In this document: one piece after another, positions 7,489-15,189 of the stretch
Layout: every line of letters starts with the position of its first letter
Position numbering within the stretch: position 1 is the first letter of the stretch
Assembly: GCA_000375685.1 (NCBI GenBank)
Contig: AQVQ01000004.1
Location: 19,169 to 35,910 of the forward strand
Length of the DNA: 16,742 nucleotides
Origin: a crenarchaeote SCGC AAA261-N23
GTDB taxonomy: Archaea > Thermoproteota > Thermoprotei > Gearchaeales > Gearchaeaceae
Reading direction: 5' to 3'
Program-made: the position numbers and the translations under genes
The notes under the pieces: generated by a model
Seen by the model: only the letters and a program-made list of their open reading frames with translations
Told to the model about the DNA's origin: nothing
The model's database searches: none

Positions 7489-10238
7489 GTGAAACCACCA
7501 AGTACTCTTTCTAACTTTGGAATAAGCGTAGAATTAATTAAGCCAGTTTTTATTAATTTATTTTTGCCTAAGAAAACCATATAGTTTGTATATGCAATTG
7601 AATCTTTGCTAAACTTTTGTACCACCTCTTCGGCTGCCCTTTCACCAAACTTTTCTATTGTTTTGCTTGCTTCGTTTAATAGTTTGAACGTTTCCATTAT
7701 CACACTTGAGGAAAACAATTTAGCAACTTCAGCTGGTGATTTTAAAAACCACTTATTTCCTCCTCTATTTTGAGCAAGTAATTTAAAGTTAACACCTAAA
7801 ATTTGTGATAATTTGTTGGAGAAATCGTATGGAATACGGAATTCTTCATCTGAAACTAACAGTAGCAACAAATATAGTTTGCTTGCGTTATCTAAAGATT
7901 CTACCGGGAAATATTTAATTTGAAATATCTCTGCAAGTGTTTCGAGATATTCGTTAACCGCAATTTTTAGAGCTTCATCTTTAAGTTTAAGGAAATTTGA
8001 TCTACGTTGAAGCTCATGTTTGGTTCCCATAATTTCAAATCTTGTAGCTACTGATATAGCGTCAGCAAACGCCATTACAGTTGCTTCATTAAACATTTCA
8101 AAACCATATCGTTGAAGTATGTTAGTTACGCTGTTTCTAACTGATTCTCTTACAGCATCTACAAATTTTGGGTTATCTGGATCATCAATAAGAATTCTTT
8201 CTGTTCCATGTTTAGATACTATTATCATACTTGTGAAGAAAGCTGAGCCTTGAAGTGCAACCCGGCGTTGTGGTGACTGACTCCATACCTGCCAGCATTT
8301 TTTCACATCCATTCCAGCATTGTAAAGTCTATAGAATAGTTCTTCCCAGCCTTCTATTTTGCCATAAGTATACCACATAACAAATATTCCCTCTCGTTTA
8401 AGCACTTTTAAGCATTCTTTAAAAAAAACTTCCGTTGCGGTTCCAAATTCGCTAAACTCACCAACTTTTTTAGGAGGCGGACCATGAATCTCGTGCCTAG
8501 GCAACTCAGATTGATATGGAGACCAATCTACTTTTATTGCATCTTTAGGAAATAACACATCCAATACCGGCATAAGCGCTCTTTGTAGTATTTGCCAGAA
8601 AAATTCCATTATTCCAGCGTAATGGTGCTGGTCGTAATACGGTGGATCGACATGAATTAAATCAGCCTTTATTTCTGGAATATTTTCGCTAAGCTTTGTT
8701 GCATCCCATAAATATATTGCATCTCTTCCTTCTTTCCATAATCCTTCTAAGTTATCACATAACAATTTGACCACAGGTAATATGCCCCCAGCTGTTTTAT
8801 AGAATTTTCCAGATTCTGCAATTTCAGGTTCAAGAGCCCACGAAAGTGTAAAATTTTGAATTGCAGCATCAATAAAATCATAGCCTAAATTAGCACTTTT
8901 ATTCAAGGCATATTGCGAACCGACAAGATCACGTATGGATTCGTCTGAGGCATCCCATTGGGTTAATAGATTATTATAGTTGAAAGTTTTAGTAAGAGCT
9001 AATACTAAATATAGAGAGACAGCAACGCCTATTTCTCCATGTTCGGAATATAATTGTATTGTTCTCTCTTTAACGTATCGAGTGAGTAAATAAAGTGCTA
9101 ATAACTGCCTTGGAGTGAAAAGCATATGCCAATGCGTCAATCCTATTCTCTTAACATTCTCAAATACACGATTATCATCTGGAATTTCGCTTGTTGGTAG
9201 CATTTGTAAAAAGGACTCATCTTCCTTCACAAGTTTTAATAACTCTTTATATGCTTCAATCTGGAATCTTTTATCATCTTCTGTTGCTTCTCTATATCCA
9301 TGCATACTCTCAATAGCTACAGGGATATAAAGCTCTTCTATCAAGTCAGAGGTATCGATTTCTTCTAATAATTTATTAATTGCTTCTGAATGTTTTTTAA
9401 CCCACTCTTTCCTTAAAATTTCGTAACTTATAGGCGCACCACAATGTAAACATTTATGAATTGGAGGCGGTGGTTCTTTTGTTAATTTAGCTTTTAATTT
9501 CCCATTTATTACTTCAAATTTGAAAAAAATTCTGTCTTCTTTACTTAGAACAGTGGTTGAAACTATAGGTATTATCCCTCCACAACTATGCTTGATACCA
9601 AGCACATTTATTGTGCACTTTTCATCTGCTAAATAATATTTTCCAAGATTTACTTTTGCATAGTCAATTAATTTCTTTGCTTCTGCTAATAGCAGATTGA
9701 AAAGACGAGAACCATATTTTGCTGGAAATTCTACAGTAGCTCTTAAAAGCAAATAAGAAACAGGGTTAATATCCCCAGCTATCGTTGTAAATCCAAGCCT
9801 TAAGCTCTCAAGGGGGATCGAACCTCCTCCAGCCATGGGATCAACAACAATGATTTCTTCAGGATCTTTACCTAGCAGTCCAGTTACTGTTATCTTATCA
9901 GGATTCACCATATAAGGTATAAGGAATCTACCTTCTAATTTTACTCGTTCTTTTAGTTCATCAAATCCTAACATCTTCAAAAAAATTTCAGGTTTTGTCT
10001 CTTCACTTTCCAGTAAAGAAGCTAATGTTATTGTTCTAGCACCCCATGTTGGTATTCTAGCTGGATAATAATGGAGATTATGAAGTTTTGGTAAATTACT
10101 AGATTTTAATTCCTCACCACCAAACAATTTTTTTAAAATAGCTTTAACAGCAGATTGTAACATCTTTAAATTACTCATTTCATACATGGATAAAGCGTTT
10201 ATTTCATATAATGGTAGTGATCCTTCTATAATCTTCAT
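7485..10238 (-). CDS. DUF1156 (COG1743-type) adenine-specific DNA methylase with zinc ribbon, 917 aa
   Basis: This enzyme is predicted to methylate adenine N6 (or cytosine N4) in DNA with S-adenosylmethionine, marking self DNA. The N-terminal DUF1156 signature is seen at about residues 51-80 (LHNLHYYPARIPTWGARTIT). The AdoMet-binding loop is VVDPMAGGGSIPLE (132-145) with GDINP at 155-159. A zinc-ribbon candidate lies between the motifs (Cys208, Cys219, Cys263-x2-Cys266), preceded by PPPP. The catalytic motif is DPPY at 531-534, followed by strand IFVMWYTYG (618-626). The 390-residue gap between the AdoMet loop and DPPY is long and presumably holds the target-recognition part. It lies 34 bases after the helicase and overlaps the ATPase start by four bases. 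All catalytic motifs are intact. In BREX terms it fills the PglX role. Confidence 0.88.
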   Translation of the reverse strand: MKIIEGSLPLYEINALSMYEMSNLKMLQSAVKAILKKLFGGEELKSSNLPKLHNLHYYPARIPTWGARTITLASLLESEETKPEIFLKMLGFDELKERVKLEGRFLIPYMVNPDKITVTGLLGKDPEEIIVVDPMAGGGSIPLESLRLGFTTIAGDINPVSYLLLRATVEFPAKYGSRLFNLLLAEAKKLIDYAKVNLGKYYLADEKCTINVLGIKHSCGGIIPIVSTTVLSKEDRIFFKFEVINGKLKAKLTKEPPPPIHKCLHCGAPISYEILRKEWVKKHSEAINKLLEEIDTSDLIEELYIPVAIESMHGYREATEDDKRFQIEAYKELLKLVKEDESFLQMLPTSEIPDDNRVFENVKRIGLTHWHMLFTPRQLLALYLLTRYVKERTIQLYSEHGEIGVAVSLYLVLALTKTFNYNNLLTQWDASDESIRDLVGSQYALNKSANLGYDFIDAAIQNFTLSWALEPEIAESGKFYKTAGGILPVVKLLCDNLEGLWKEGRDAIYLWDATKLSENIPEIKADLIHVDPPYYDQHHYAGIMEFFWQILQRALMPVLDVLFPKDAIKVDWSPYQSELPRHEIHGPPPKKVGEFSEFGTATEVFFKECLKVLKREGIFVMWYTYGKIEGWEELFYRLYNAGMDVKKCWQVWSQSPQRRVALQGSAFFTSMIIVSKHGTERILIDDPDNPKFVDAVRESVRNSVTNILQRYGFEMFNEATVMAFADAISVATRFEIMGTKHELQRRSNFLKLKDEALKIAVNEYLETLAEIFQIKYFPVESLDNASKLYLLLLLVSDEEFRIPYDFSNKLSQILGVNFKLLAQNRGGNKWFLKSPAEVAKLFSSSVIMETFKLLNEASKTIEKFGERAAEEVVQKFSKDSIAYTNYMVFLGKNKLIKTGLINSTLIPKLERVLGGFT

Positions 10239-10272
10239 ATTTTTTATCGAATTTTTAATATTTTAATACCAT

Positions 10273-12453
10273 TTAAATTTTCTTAGCTACATAATTCAAT
10301 TCTTTTACAAGTCTCAAAGAAGCCTCTCTAGCATTCTCAAAATGTTCTGGATCCTGAATGTTTAAGTATGCTTCCTTATCAATTGTTGATATAGCTAATT
10401 TAAGTTTCCTATCCCAATAGCTAATTGACATAAGTTTCTCAGTTAACTTCCCGTAATCCAATGAAATAAGGATCCCAGCAGGTTCTCTTTCCCAAACCTT
10501 AACAATTTCTTTTGTGCAATATCCAGCTAGTTGCATAAAAGGAATCCCATAAACAAGACGAATTAATGCTATTAGCATAGCTAAGGCAGAGCCATTTATT
10601 GCTGCATTCTCAGAAGGAACATATGCTTCGAAACCATAAGTATAATACTTATACCAACCTCGGACAGGCGCATCATTTATCAAAACTCTTTTAGGCTTTT
10701 TGATTCTAATTTCTTTATCTCCAAGTTTAATTATCTCTGCTTCTTTAGGTTCAATGATCCAAACAACAGCTTCGGGCCATTCAACAATTAAACCGAAACC
10801 ATTAGATACTTTAGCATTTAGTAAAACTTTTCCTTCGACTCTTCCAGAATCAATATCCTCAATAAAGTTGGGCTTTTCTTTTAAAGAATACTTTACTTTT
10901 TCATAAATATTCAACGCTTTTTGGAGCCACTCTTTCTTTACATTAAAAATTTTATTCACATTGGTCTCGATGATTTTATTACTTAAAATATCCATGATTA
11001 TCCCAGAATTTGTCAAATCTATATTTCCAGGCTGATATTTTTCTACGAAATCCTTCTGTGATACTGGAACATCCAAAGGAATACCGTCAATGTAAATCAA
11101 GAATGCTTTATATCCATAGTTATAAAACTGCATATTCCGCCAAATATTAGTAGCTTTACTGCGATTAATAGATAATTCTTGCAAAATCTTCTCATCACCA
11201 TGGCGAAACATATTATAAAGTCCAGAAAATACGTTGATATATTCATTTCTTTTAGGTTTGAAATATTTAGGTGGTCCAATTTCGATCCAATCGCGCAAAG
11301 AATCCTTACCTTGTTCAAGAATTGCTAGATCCATATCTTTTACAGGAAATATTAAAGTTTCGGTAAAAGGAATATCTTGGCGTCTTCCTTTTCTTCCTTC
11401 TCTTTGAATAAAACTAAATGGTTCTTTAGGGAGGCCGTAATGAATGACTCTGCCAACAGTGCCTATATCTATACCTTGTTCCAATGTTCGTGGTGAAATT
11501 ACAGCTCTTAATTCACCTCTTTGAAGCATTTCTTGAATTCGCTTTCTTTCTTTTCTTGATTTCATCGAATGATGGGTCGCTATTGGACAATTCTTAACCA
11601 AAGATGAAACTTTTTTATGTAATTTCTCAGCAGAATTTATCGTCTCAGTAAATATAATACTAACCACTTCTTCTTCATATTTAAGCAACTTAATTAAATA
11701 GTCAACAATGCTACCCTTCTTAATTACATATGTCTTATTAGGTCTTTTAAAGGGATATCCACGAAAAACCTTTGTTTCCTTACCCGAAATTCGTGATAGA
11801 TCATCTCGCAGTAATTCAGCATCTCCAAGCGTTGCAGTCAAAATTACAATTCGAGGACTTGAATAATCCTTATAAATTATTTCTAAGAGCTTTAGAATAA
11901 GTTGCTGTTGCGTTGATGAGTAAAAAGCAAGTTCGTCAAAAACTATAAGATCGATTTTGCTAAGATAATTTACTAAAGGGGTTCTACGCGCTTTAATTGC
12001 GCTCATTAAGAAGGCAGGATTTGTAACTATGATATCCTCTTTGCCGCTTACTAAAATTTTATCCGCGTGTATTTCACCAATGCTTTTTCCGCAACGTATT
12101 GCATAAGCGCTTAAACGTTCAATTTGATCATCCGCCAAAGCCTTATTAGGATAAATGGCAATTGATTTCAAATTCGCAGTAAGAGCCAGTAGAGCCCAAG
12201 CTTCAGTTTTACCACTTCCAGTTCCTGCTGTCAAAATAACATTGCATCCATCTAGCAATGCTTTCATTGCTTCATATTGATGCTTATACATTCTAACATC
12301 AGCTAAGCCAAAACTTAAAGCAAATTCACCTAAGAAATCTTTAAAAGTTTTATCACAGTATTCAGGATTAAGTTCTTCATCGATTAAAAGTAGATAATCA
12401 AAGGAAGAGTCTGATGATGAAAAAATCCGAGAACTATCGATAATAAATTTCAT
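10273..12453 (-). CDS. SF2 DEAD/DEAH-type helicase of a defence operon, 726 aa
   Basis: This is a superfamily 2 helicase, first gene of the core operon. It has a Q-motif-like Q59 (YKHQYEAM), motif I TAGTGSGKT (75-83), motif Ia region YPNKALADDQ, motif II DELA (173-176), motif III TAT (206-208), a motif IV region IIFTET, motif V TLEQGIDIG (323-331) and motif VI QREGRKGRR (350-358). The general style is Lhr/Hrq1-like. Motif II is DELA rather than DEAD or DEAH; the catalytic Asp and Glu are kept. Residues 370-726 form a large C-terminal part that I cannot assign, and no DUF1998 cysteine cluster is visible. No nuclease or PLD module is attached. ATG 12453 is followed 34 bases after its stop by the methylase, so the three genes form one transcript. 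The likely role is DNA unwinding or translocation during defence. Confidence 0.85.
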   Translation of the reverse strand: MKFIIDSSRIFSSSDSSFDYLLLIDEELNPEYCDKTFKDFLGEFALSFGLADVRMYKHQYEAMKALLDGCNVILTAGTGSGKTEAWALLALTANLKSIAIYPNKALADDQIERLSAYAIRCGKSIGEIHADKILVSGKEDIIVTNPAFLMSAIKARRTPLVNYLSKIDLIVFDELAFYSSTQQQLILKLLEIIYKDYSSPRIVILTATLGDAELLRDDLSRISGKETKVFRGYPFKRPNKTYVIKKGSIVDYLIKLLKYEEEVVSIIFTETINSAEKLHKKVSSLVKNCPIATHHSMKSRKERKRIQEMLQRGELRAVISPRTLEQGIDIGTVGRVIHYGLPKEPFSFIQREGRKGRRQDIPFTETLIFPVKDMDLAILEQGKDSLRDWIEIGPPKYFKPKRNEYINVFSGLYNMFRHGDEKILQELSINRSKATNIWRNMQFYNYGYKAFLIYIDGIPLDVPVSQKDFVEKYQPGNIDLTNSGIIMDILSNKIIETNVNKIFNVKKEWLQKALNIYEKVKYSLKEKPNFIEDIDSGRVEGKVLLNAKVSNGFGLIVEWPEAVVWIIEPKEAEIIKLGDKEIRIKKPKRVLINDAPVRGWYKYYTYGFEAYVPSENAAINGSALAMLIALIRLVYGIPFMQLAGYCTKEIVKVWEREPAGILISLDYGKLTEKLMSISYWDRKLKLAISTIDKEAYLNIQDPEHFENAREASLRLVKELNYVAKKI

Positions 12454-12482
12454 TTTAAATCGTAATATATTACTTTATTGTA

Positions 12483-12490
12483 AATTTTAA
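12483..12490 (-). promoter_or_regulatory. Possible TATA box of the helicase-methylase-ATPase operon
   Basis: On the minus strand TTTAAAAT lies about 33 bases upstream of ATG 12453, which would put transcription start some seven bases before the ATG. The surrounding DNA is very AT-rich, so this is weak evidence. Confidence 0.3.
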
Positions 12491-12569
12491 ACTTTAAGTT
12501 ATAATTATAGTATTGATGACTAAAATATACAATGCGTTCAAACTTACAAATAATTTTAAATAAGAATAA

Positions 12570-12746
12570 CAAGAATGGTCTATTAATTTCTATGATTGGA
12601 AATCTTTGGATGTCACGAAGAACTCATTAAAAGAGATGATATCCTTCTATGTAACTTTTTGTATTCCTTATTGGAAAGGTTCGATTTTGATTTGAACATC
12701 GATGCCACGATCATCCAACGAATATCTGGAGTTTAAGTCGCTCTAA
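12570..12746 (+). pseudogene. Remnant of an unknown gene, with an internal stop
   Basis: One plus-strand frame reads like protein for 58 codons: EWSINFYDWKSLDVTKNSLK, then EMISFYVTFCIPYWKG, SILI, a TGA at 12693-12695, then TSMPRSSNEYLEFKSL and TAA at 12744-12746. Codon and residue use look coding and both sides of the TGA stay in phase, so a single substitution (for example in a CGA codon) could explain the stop. No start codon is seen, so the 5' part is gone. It lies between the divergent helicase and nuclease-fusion genes. No family recognised. Confidence 0.4.
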
Positions 12747-12859
12747 GTCAATTATCAATTCTAAATCTCACACCATTTAATATTATAAAATTCGAATCCA
12801 AAGAAAAATTATGAATCCAAATACTGTAAGAGCTAATATAGATATATTTTTAATAAATT

Positions 12860-12867
12860 TTTATATA
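12860..12867 (+). promoter_or_regulatory. TATA box for the EVE-nuclease gene (start 12892)
   Basis: TTTATATA is centred about 28 bases before ATG 12892, the spacing expected for a leaderless archaeal transcript. A competing element, TATTATAAAA at 12781-12790, would serve the upstream ATG at 12811 equally well, so the two starts cannot be separated by promoter position alone. Confidence 0.35.
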
Positions 12868-12891
12868 AAACATGCTCGCTATATACATGAT

Positions 12892-13776
12892 ATGAACGTT
12901 GCAATTGTTAATATTTCAAGCTTCACTCATGAACATGTTGAATCTTTATTTGCCGAAGGACTATGGGGCTTTCCTGACGATAAACCAAAAAATAATAAGC
13001 GAAGATGGGAAAAGCTTAACGTTGGCGATTATATTCTACTTTATGGGGAATTCAGAGGTACGAGAGGTATATGGTTTCTCTGCAAACTTAAGGAAAAAAG
13101 GAAATATGATAAGCCTATAAAATATTGGAAGAAGAATCCTACAGGTTATCCTTGGCAAATAAAGTTAGCACCTTTATTCCCTTCGAATAAATTTGATAGG
13201 GAGTTGCTTGATGAATTGTCCCCTCTCACTAAGGAAGATTTGAAACTTTTGTGCATTAAAATTTTCAAACAGAAATATGATCGATGGTCCGTTATGGTTT
13301 ATGATGAAAATAATCAGCAATATCCACTTGTTATTAAGGCAATTGAAGTTTTTAAAAGCAGAAATACAAAAGTACCCTTAGAAAAGCCTGATCATGAGAT
13401 GTTAAAGCAAGTTATCTATCAAATTGGAGAATTTCAAAATAGATACCCAGATACTGAATTTAATATAGAAGACAGAAAATTGGACGTAATATGGAAGAAA
13501 ACTCCTAAAAGTGTACCATATGTAGCTTTTGAAATTCAGATTGGAGGAAATATATTTGAGGCATTAAATAAATTAAAGCATGCATATGATTTATGGAATT
13601 CGATTCCAGTATTAGTAACTACCGAAGAGCAAATTCAGGAAGCAAAAAATTGGATTGAAGGATCTTTTCATGAAATAAAAGATGCTTTTCGTATTTTGTC
13701 CTGGAAAGAAATAAAAGAACTGTATGAAACAAAGCAAAAAATTAAAGAATTCGAAAAAAGGTTAGGAATTATTTGA
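12892..13776 (+). CDS. EVE/PUA-like domain fused to a PD-(D/E)XK nuclease domain, 294 aa
   Basis: Residues about 1-100 resemble the EVE/PUA-like fold that reads modified bases: MNVAIVNIS strand, GLWGFPDD, RWEKLNVGDYILLYGEF and GIWFLCKLKEKR. The C-terminal part carries a nuclease-like core with a helix LKQVIYQIGEFQNRY, KLDVIWKK (Asp198 from this start), VAFEIQIG (Glu214, Gln216, an ExQ variant of ExK) and helix IFEALNKLKHAYDLW leading to strand PVLVTT. Base-reader plus nuclease is the plan of modification-dependent (type IV-like) restriction enzymes. An in-frame ATG at 12811 would add 27 residues. I prefer 12892 because the fold begins there and a TATA-like TTTATATA at 12860-12867 suits a leaderless transcript, but 12811 also has a TATA-like element 25 bases upstream. 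The gene points away from the helicase. The nuclease fold is inferred from motif spacing; the reader domain is less certain. Confidence 0.6.
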   Translation: MNVAIVNISSFTHEHVESLFAEGLWGFPDDKPKNNKRRWEKLNVGDYILLYGEFRGTRGIWFLCKLKEKRKYDKPIKYWKKNPTGYPWQIKLAPLFPSNKFDRELLDELSPLTKEDLKLLCIKIFKQKYDRWSVMVYDENNQQYPLVIKAIEVFKSRNTKVPLEKPDHEMLKQVIYQIGEFQNRYPDTEFNIEDRKLDVIWKKTPKSVPYVAFEIQIGGNIFEALNKLKHAYDLWNSIPVLVTTEEQIQEAKNWIEGSFHEIKDAFRILSWKEIKELYETKQKIKEFEKRLGII

Positions 13777-13847
13777 TTATACTTAGAGCTAACATTCAGG
13801 CTGGTATTACAAAGAAATCACATACCATACAATTCACCAGAGTAGTT

Positions 13848-13942
13848 AATACGTTCCTACAAAACATTTAACAGCTGTACATATTGAAAAGGTTCATTAT
13901 AAGATGATGAGTTTTGCGGAAAAGAATACCAAAATTCTGATG
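13848..13942 (+). repeat. Left copy of a 95-base perfect inverted repeat
   Basis: Positions 13848-13942 are identical, base for base, to the reverse complement of 16648-16742. The right copy is cut by the window edge, so the repeat may be longer. It is the 3' coding end of an unknown gene (see the partial gene at the right edge), here duplicated in inverted orientation. Confidence 0.95.
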
Positions 13943-13984
13943 GGCTTGATAAAAAACTGGACAGTAGATTTCTTTGGCTTTTAG
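13850..13984 (+). pseudogene. Duplicated 3' fragment of the right-edge gene, joined to foreign sequence
   Basis: The frame YVPTKHLTAVHIEKVHYKMM, continuing SFAEKNTKILM, is the same as the tail of the minus-strand gene entering from the right edge. There the protein ends after ILMS; here it runs past the break into GLIKNWTVDFFGF and a TAG at 13982-13984, in DNA that belongs to a coiled-coil/membrane-protein relic read in another frame. There is a TAA just upstream in frame and no start, so this is a dead fragment. Confidence 0.6.
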
Positions 13985-14088
13985 GAATTCAAGTAACAAT
14001 GTGGGTCACAATAATACTAACTATCTATTTAAGTAAAATTTTTATTTTTGTTCTAGTTTTTATCATTATAGAATATGTAGCTTTATAA
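13942..14088 (+). pseudogene. 3' fragment of a coiled-coil/membrane-helix gene
   Basis: Read from GGG at 13942, the frame gives GLDKKLDSRFLWLLGIQVT and then MWVTIILTIYLSK, followed by more hydrophobic sequence to TAA 14086-14088. This is the C-terminal end of the same family as the gene at 15190: an end of coiled coil, DxRFLW, then a membrane helix. The DNA is clearly similar to 15366-15464 (roughly four of five bases by eye) but not identical, so it is a diverged relative and not a fresh copy. Its 5' coiled-coil part is missing and replaced by the inverted-repeat segment; the joint lies at the shared ATG near 13940-13942. Confidence 0.6.
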
Positions 14089-14140
14089 TTAATAGAATAA
14101 TTTCTACATTTTATCAAAAAGTGTAGCAAACATTATTTGA

Positions 14141-14278
14141 TATTATCATTTTATAGTTATATATGAATCTTATAAAAGCAAATATAAAGTTGGTGAACAT
14201 TCGGATATACATTTCGCCCAATTGTATTCAATGAAGAGAGTGGAAGGAGCAAAGATTTATACAATAAATGTCTATTAA
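14141..14278 (+). pseudogene. C-terminal remnant of an unknown gene
   Basis: A 45-codon frame without a start reads YYHFIVIYESYKSKYKVG, then EHSDIHFAQLYSMKRVEG, then AKIYTINVY and TAA at 14276-14278. Residue composition looks strongly coding, and the VGEHSDIHFAQLYSMKRVEGA segment resembles the end of a small globular enzyme; I cannot name it. A TGA just upstream (14138-14140) closes the frame. The fragment ends seven bases before the PaREP1 start and contains that gene's likely TATA box, so the promoter has been built on dead coding DNA. Confidence 0.4.
14256..14262 (+). promoter_or_regulatory. TATA box of the PaREP1-family gene
   Basis: TTTATAC is centred about 26 bases before ATG 14285, so the transcript would start at or next to the start codon (leaderless). 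No Shine-Dalgarno motif precedes the ATG. Confidence 0.45.
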
Positions 14279-14284
14279 ACAATA

Positions 14285-14656
14285 ATGGCAATATCTAAAA
14301 GAATTGAGATCATTAAGAACTTGTTTGCTGAAGCTGAGGAATATTTAGCTAAGGGAGATGCAATCCAATCCTCTGAGAAAGTATATAAGGCTGCTGAAGA
14401 GTGCATTAAAGCGTTATCAGAGCACTATAATCTTCCTGAAGTAAAGGAAGCTGAAGAGAAGGGAAGATGGACTGTTACCTTGCTTGAAAAAGCTGTAAGA
14501 AAACTTTCTGATAAAATAAGCATAGATGTTCAAATAGGCTGGGATGCTGCAAACTACCTGCATGTTTTTGGTTTCCATGAAGCAAAACTTGAAGTAGAGA
14601 ATGTTAAAGCAAGAATTCCTTTAATAAAAAGACTTATAGAGTTAACCATAAGCTAA
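14285..14656 (+). CDS. PaREP1-family (HEPN-like helical) protein, 123 aa
   Basis: This is a PaREP1 domain protein, a multicopy family of thermophilic Thermoproteota with an all-helical fold related to HEPN. Typical segments are GDAIQSSEKVYKAAEECIKA (24-43), GRWTVTLLEKA (60-70) and WDAANYLHVFGFHEAKLE (86-103), and the length is that of a complete copy. The R-x4-6-H RNase motif of toxic HEPN proteins is not evident, so ribonuclease activity should not be assumed. No nucleotidyltransferase (MNT) partner lies beside it. The family is repeated and mobile in these genomes, which fits the rearranged surroundings. Function is unknown; the family assignment is firm. Confidence 0.85.
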   Translation: MAISKRIEIIKNLFAEAEEYLAKGDAIQSSEKVYKAAEECIKALSEHYNLPEVKEAEEKGRWTVTLLEKAVRKLSDKISIDVQIGWDAANYLHVFGFHEAKLEVENVKARIPLIKRLIELTIS

Positions 14657-14702
14657 GTTATTTTCAACGTAAATTATATGTGTATCTAGAAGGTATTTTT
14701 CT

Positions 14703-14963
14703 TCACAAAACTTCCTTTAATATCTCTTTTTCTAAAATCTTCTCCACTTCCTCTTCGCTGATACCAAGTTCCTCAACTAATTTTAAAAATTCTTCATCAA
14801 AAGCCTTCGAAGCATTCTCAGCTATTTTCTCGGCGATGCTTTTATTATCGGTAACAAAATATCCTGAACCTAAATTTACTAAATAAACTTCTCTTTCCTT
14901 AAATTCCGAAATTAAAATTCTACCTTTTTCATCGACTTTCCTTAACAAAATTTTTCCTATCAT
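14703..14963 (-). CDS. AbrB/SpoVT-type DNA-binding protein (antitoxin-like), 86 aa
   Basis: The N-terminal 40 residues read GKILLRKVDEKGRILISEF, then KEREVYLVNLGSGYFV, a short AbrB-like swapped-hairpin domain with the DEKGRIxI signature. The C-terminal half is an acidic helical tail (GISEEEVEKILEKEILKEVL). In archaea such proteins are usually antitoxins of VapBC pairs or small regulators. No PIN-domain toxin or other partner is adjacent, so it is an orphan here. It converges with the PaREP1 gene, 46 bases apart. ATG 14963 begins directly with the fold. It may regulate its own gene, but no operator is recognised. Confidence 0.7.
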   Translation of the reverse strand: MIGKILLRKVDEKGRILISEFKEREVYLVNLGSGYFVTDNKSIAEKIAENASKAFDEEFLKLVEELGISEEEVEKILEKEILKEVL

Positions 14964-15162
14964 ATAACATTTACTAAGGTTAATTATTAAAATATTTCCG
15001 ACATAAATTCATTAAAAAATTAAAACATAAAAATTAAGCTATTTAAAATAGAATTTCTACATAAACAATTTTATTGATAATATTAATTATAGAGAAGAAG
15101 TTTAAATAAAAAAGCTTAGAATATGACTTATAGCTAAAAAGCTTTTACATCATAATGCAAGC

Positions 15163-15169
15163 TTTTATA
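15163..15169 (+). promoter_or_regulatory. TATA box of the coiled-coil/membrane protein gene
   Basis: TTTTATA is centred about 24 bases before the GTG at 15190, which supports GTG 15190 as start of a leaderless transcript even though the coding frame is interrupted later. Confidence 0.4.
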
Positions 15170-15189
15170 GTTCGTTTATTGATATAATT

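Noticed and set aside
12791..12799. TTCGAATCC, like a tRNA T-loop, as a possible tRNA remnant or attachment site
   Set aside because: The flanking bases do not pair as a T-stem, no other tRNA arm is present, and there is no integrase nearby.
13904..13940. Possible C/D box sRNA: ATGATGA followed by CTGA
   Set aside because: Only 26 bases separate the boxes, there is no room for C', D' and two guides, and the segment is explained as the coding end of a gene present in two copies.
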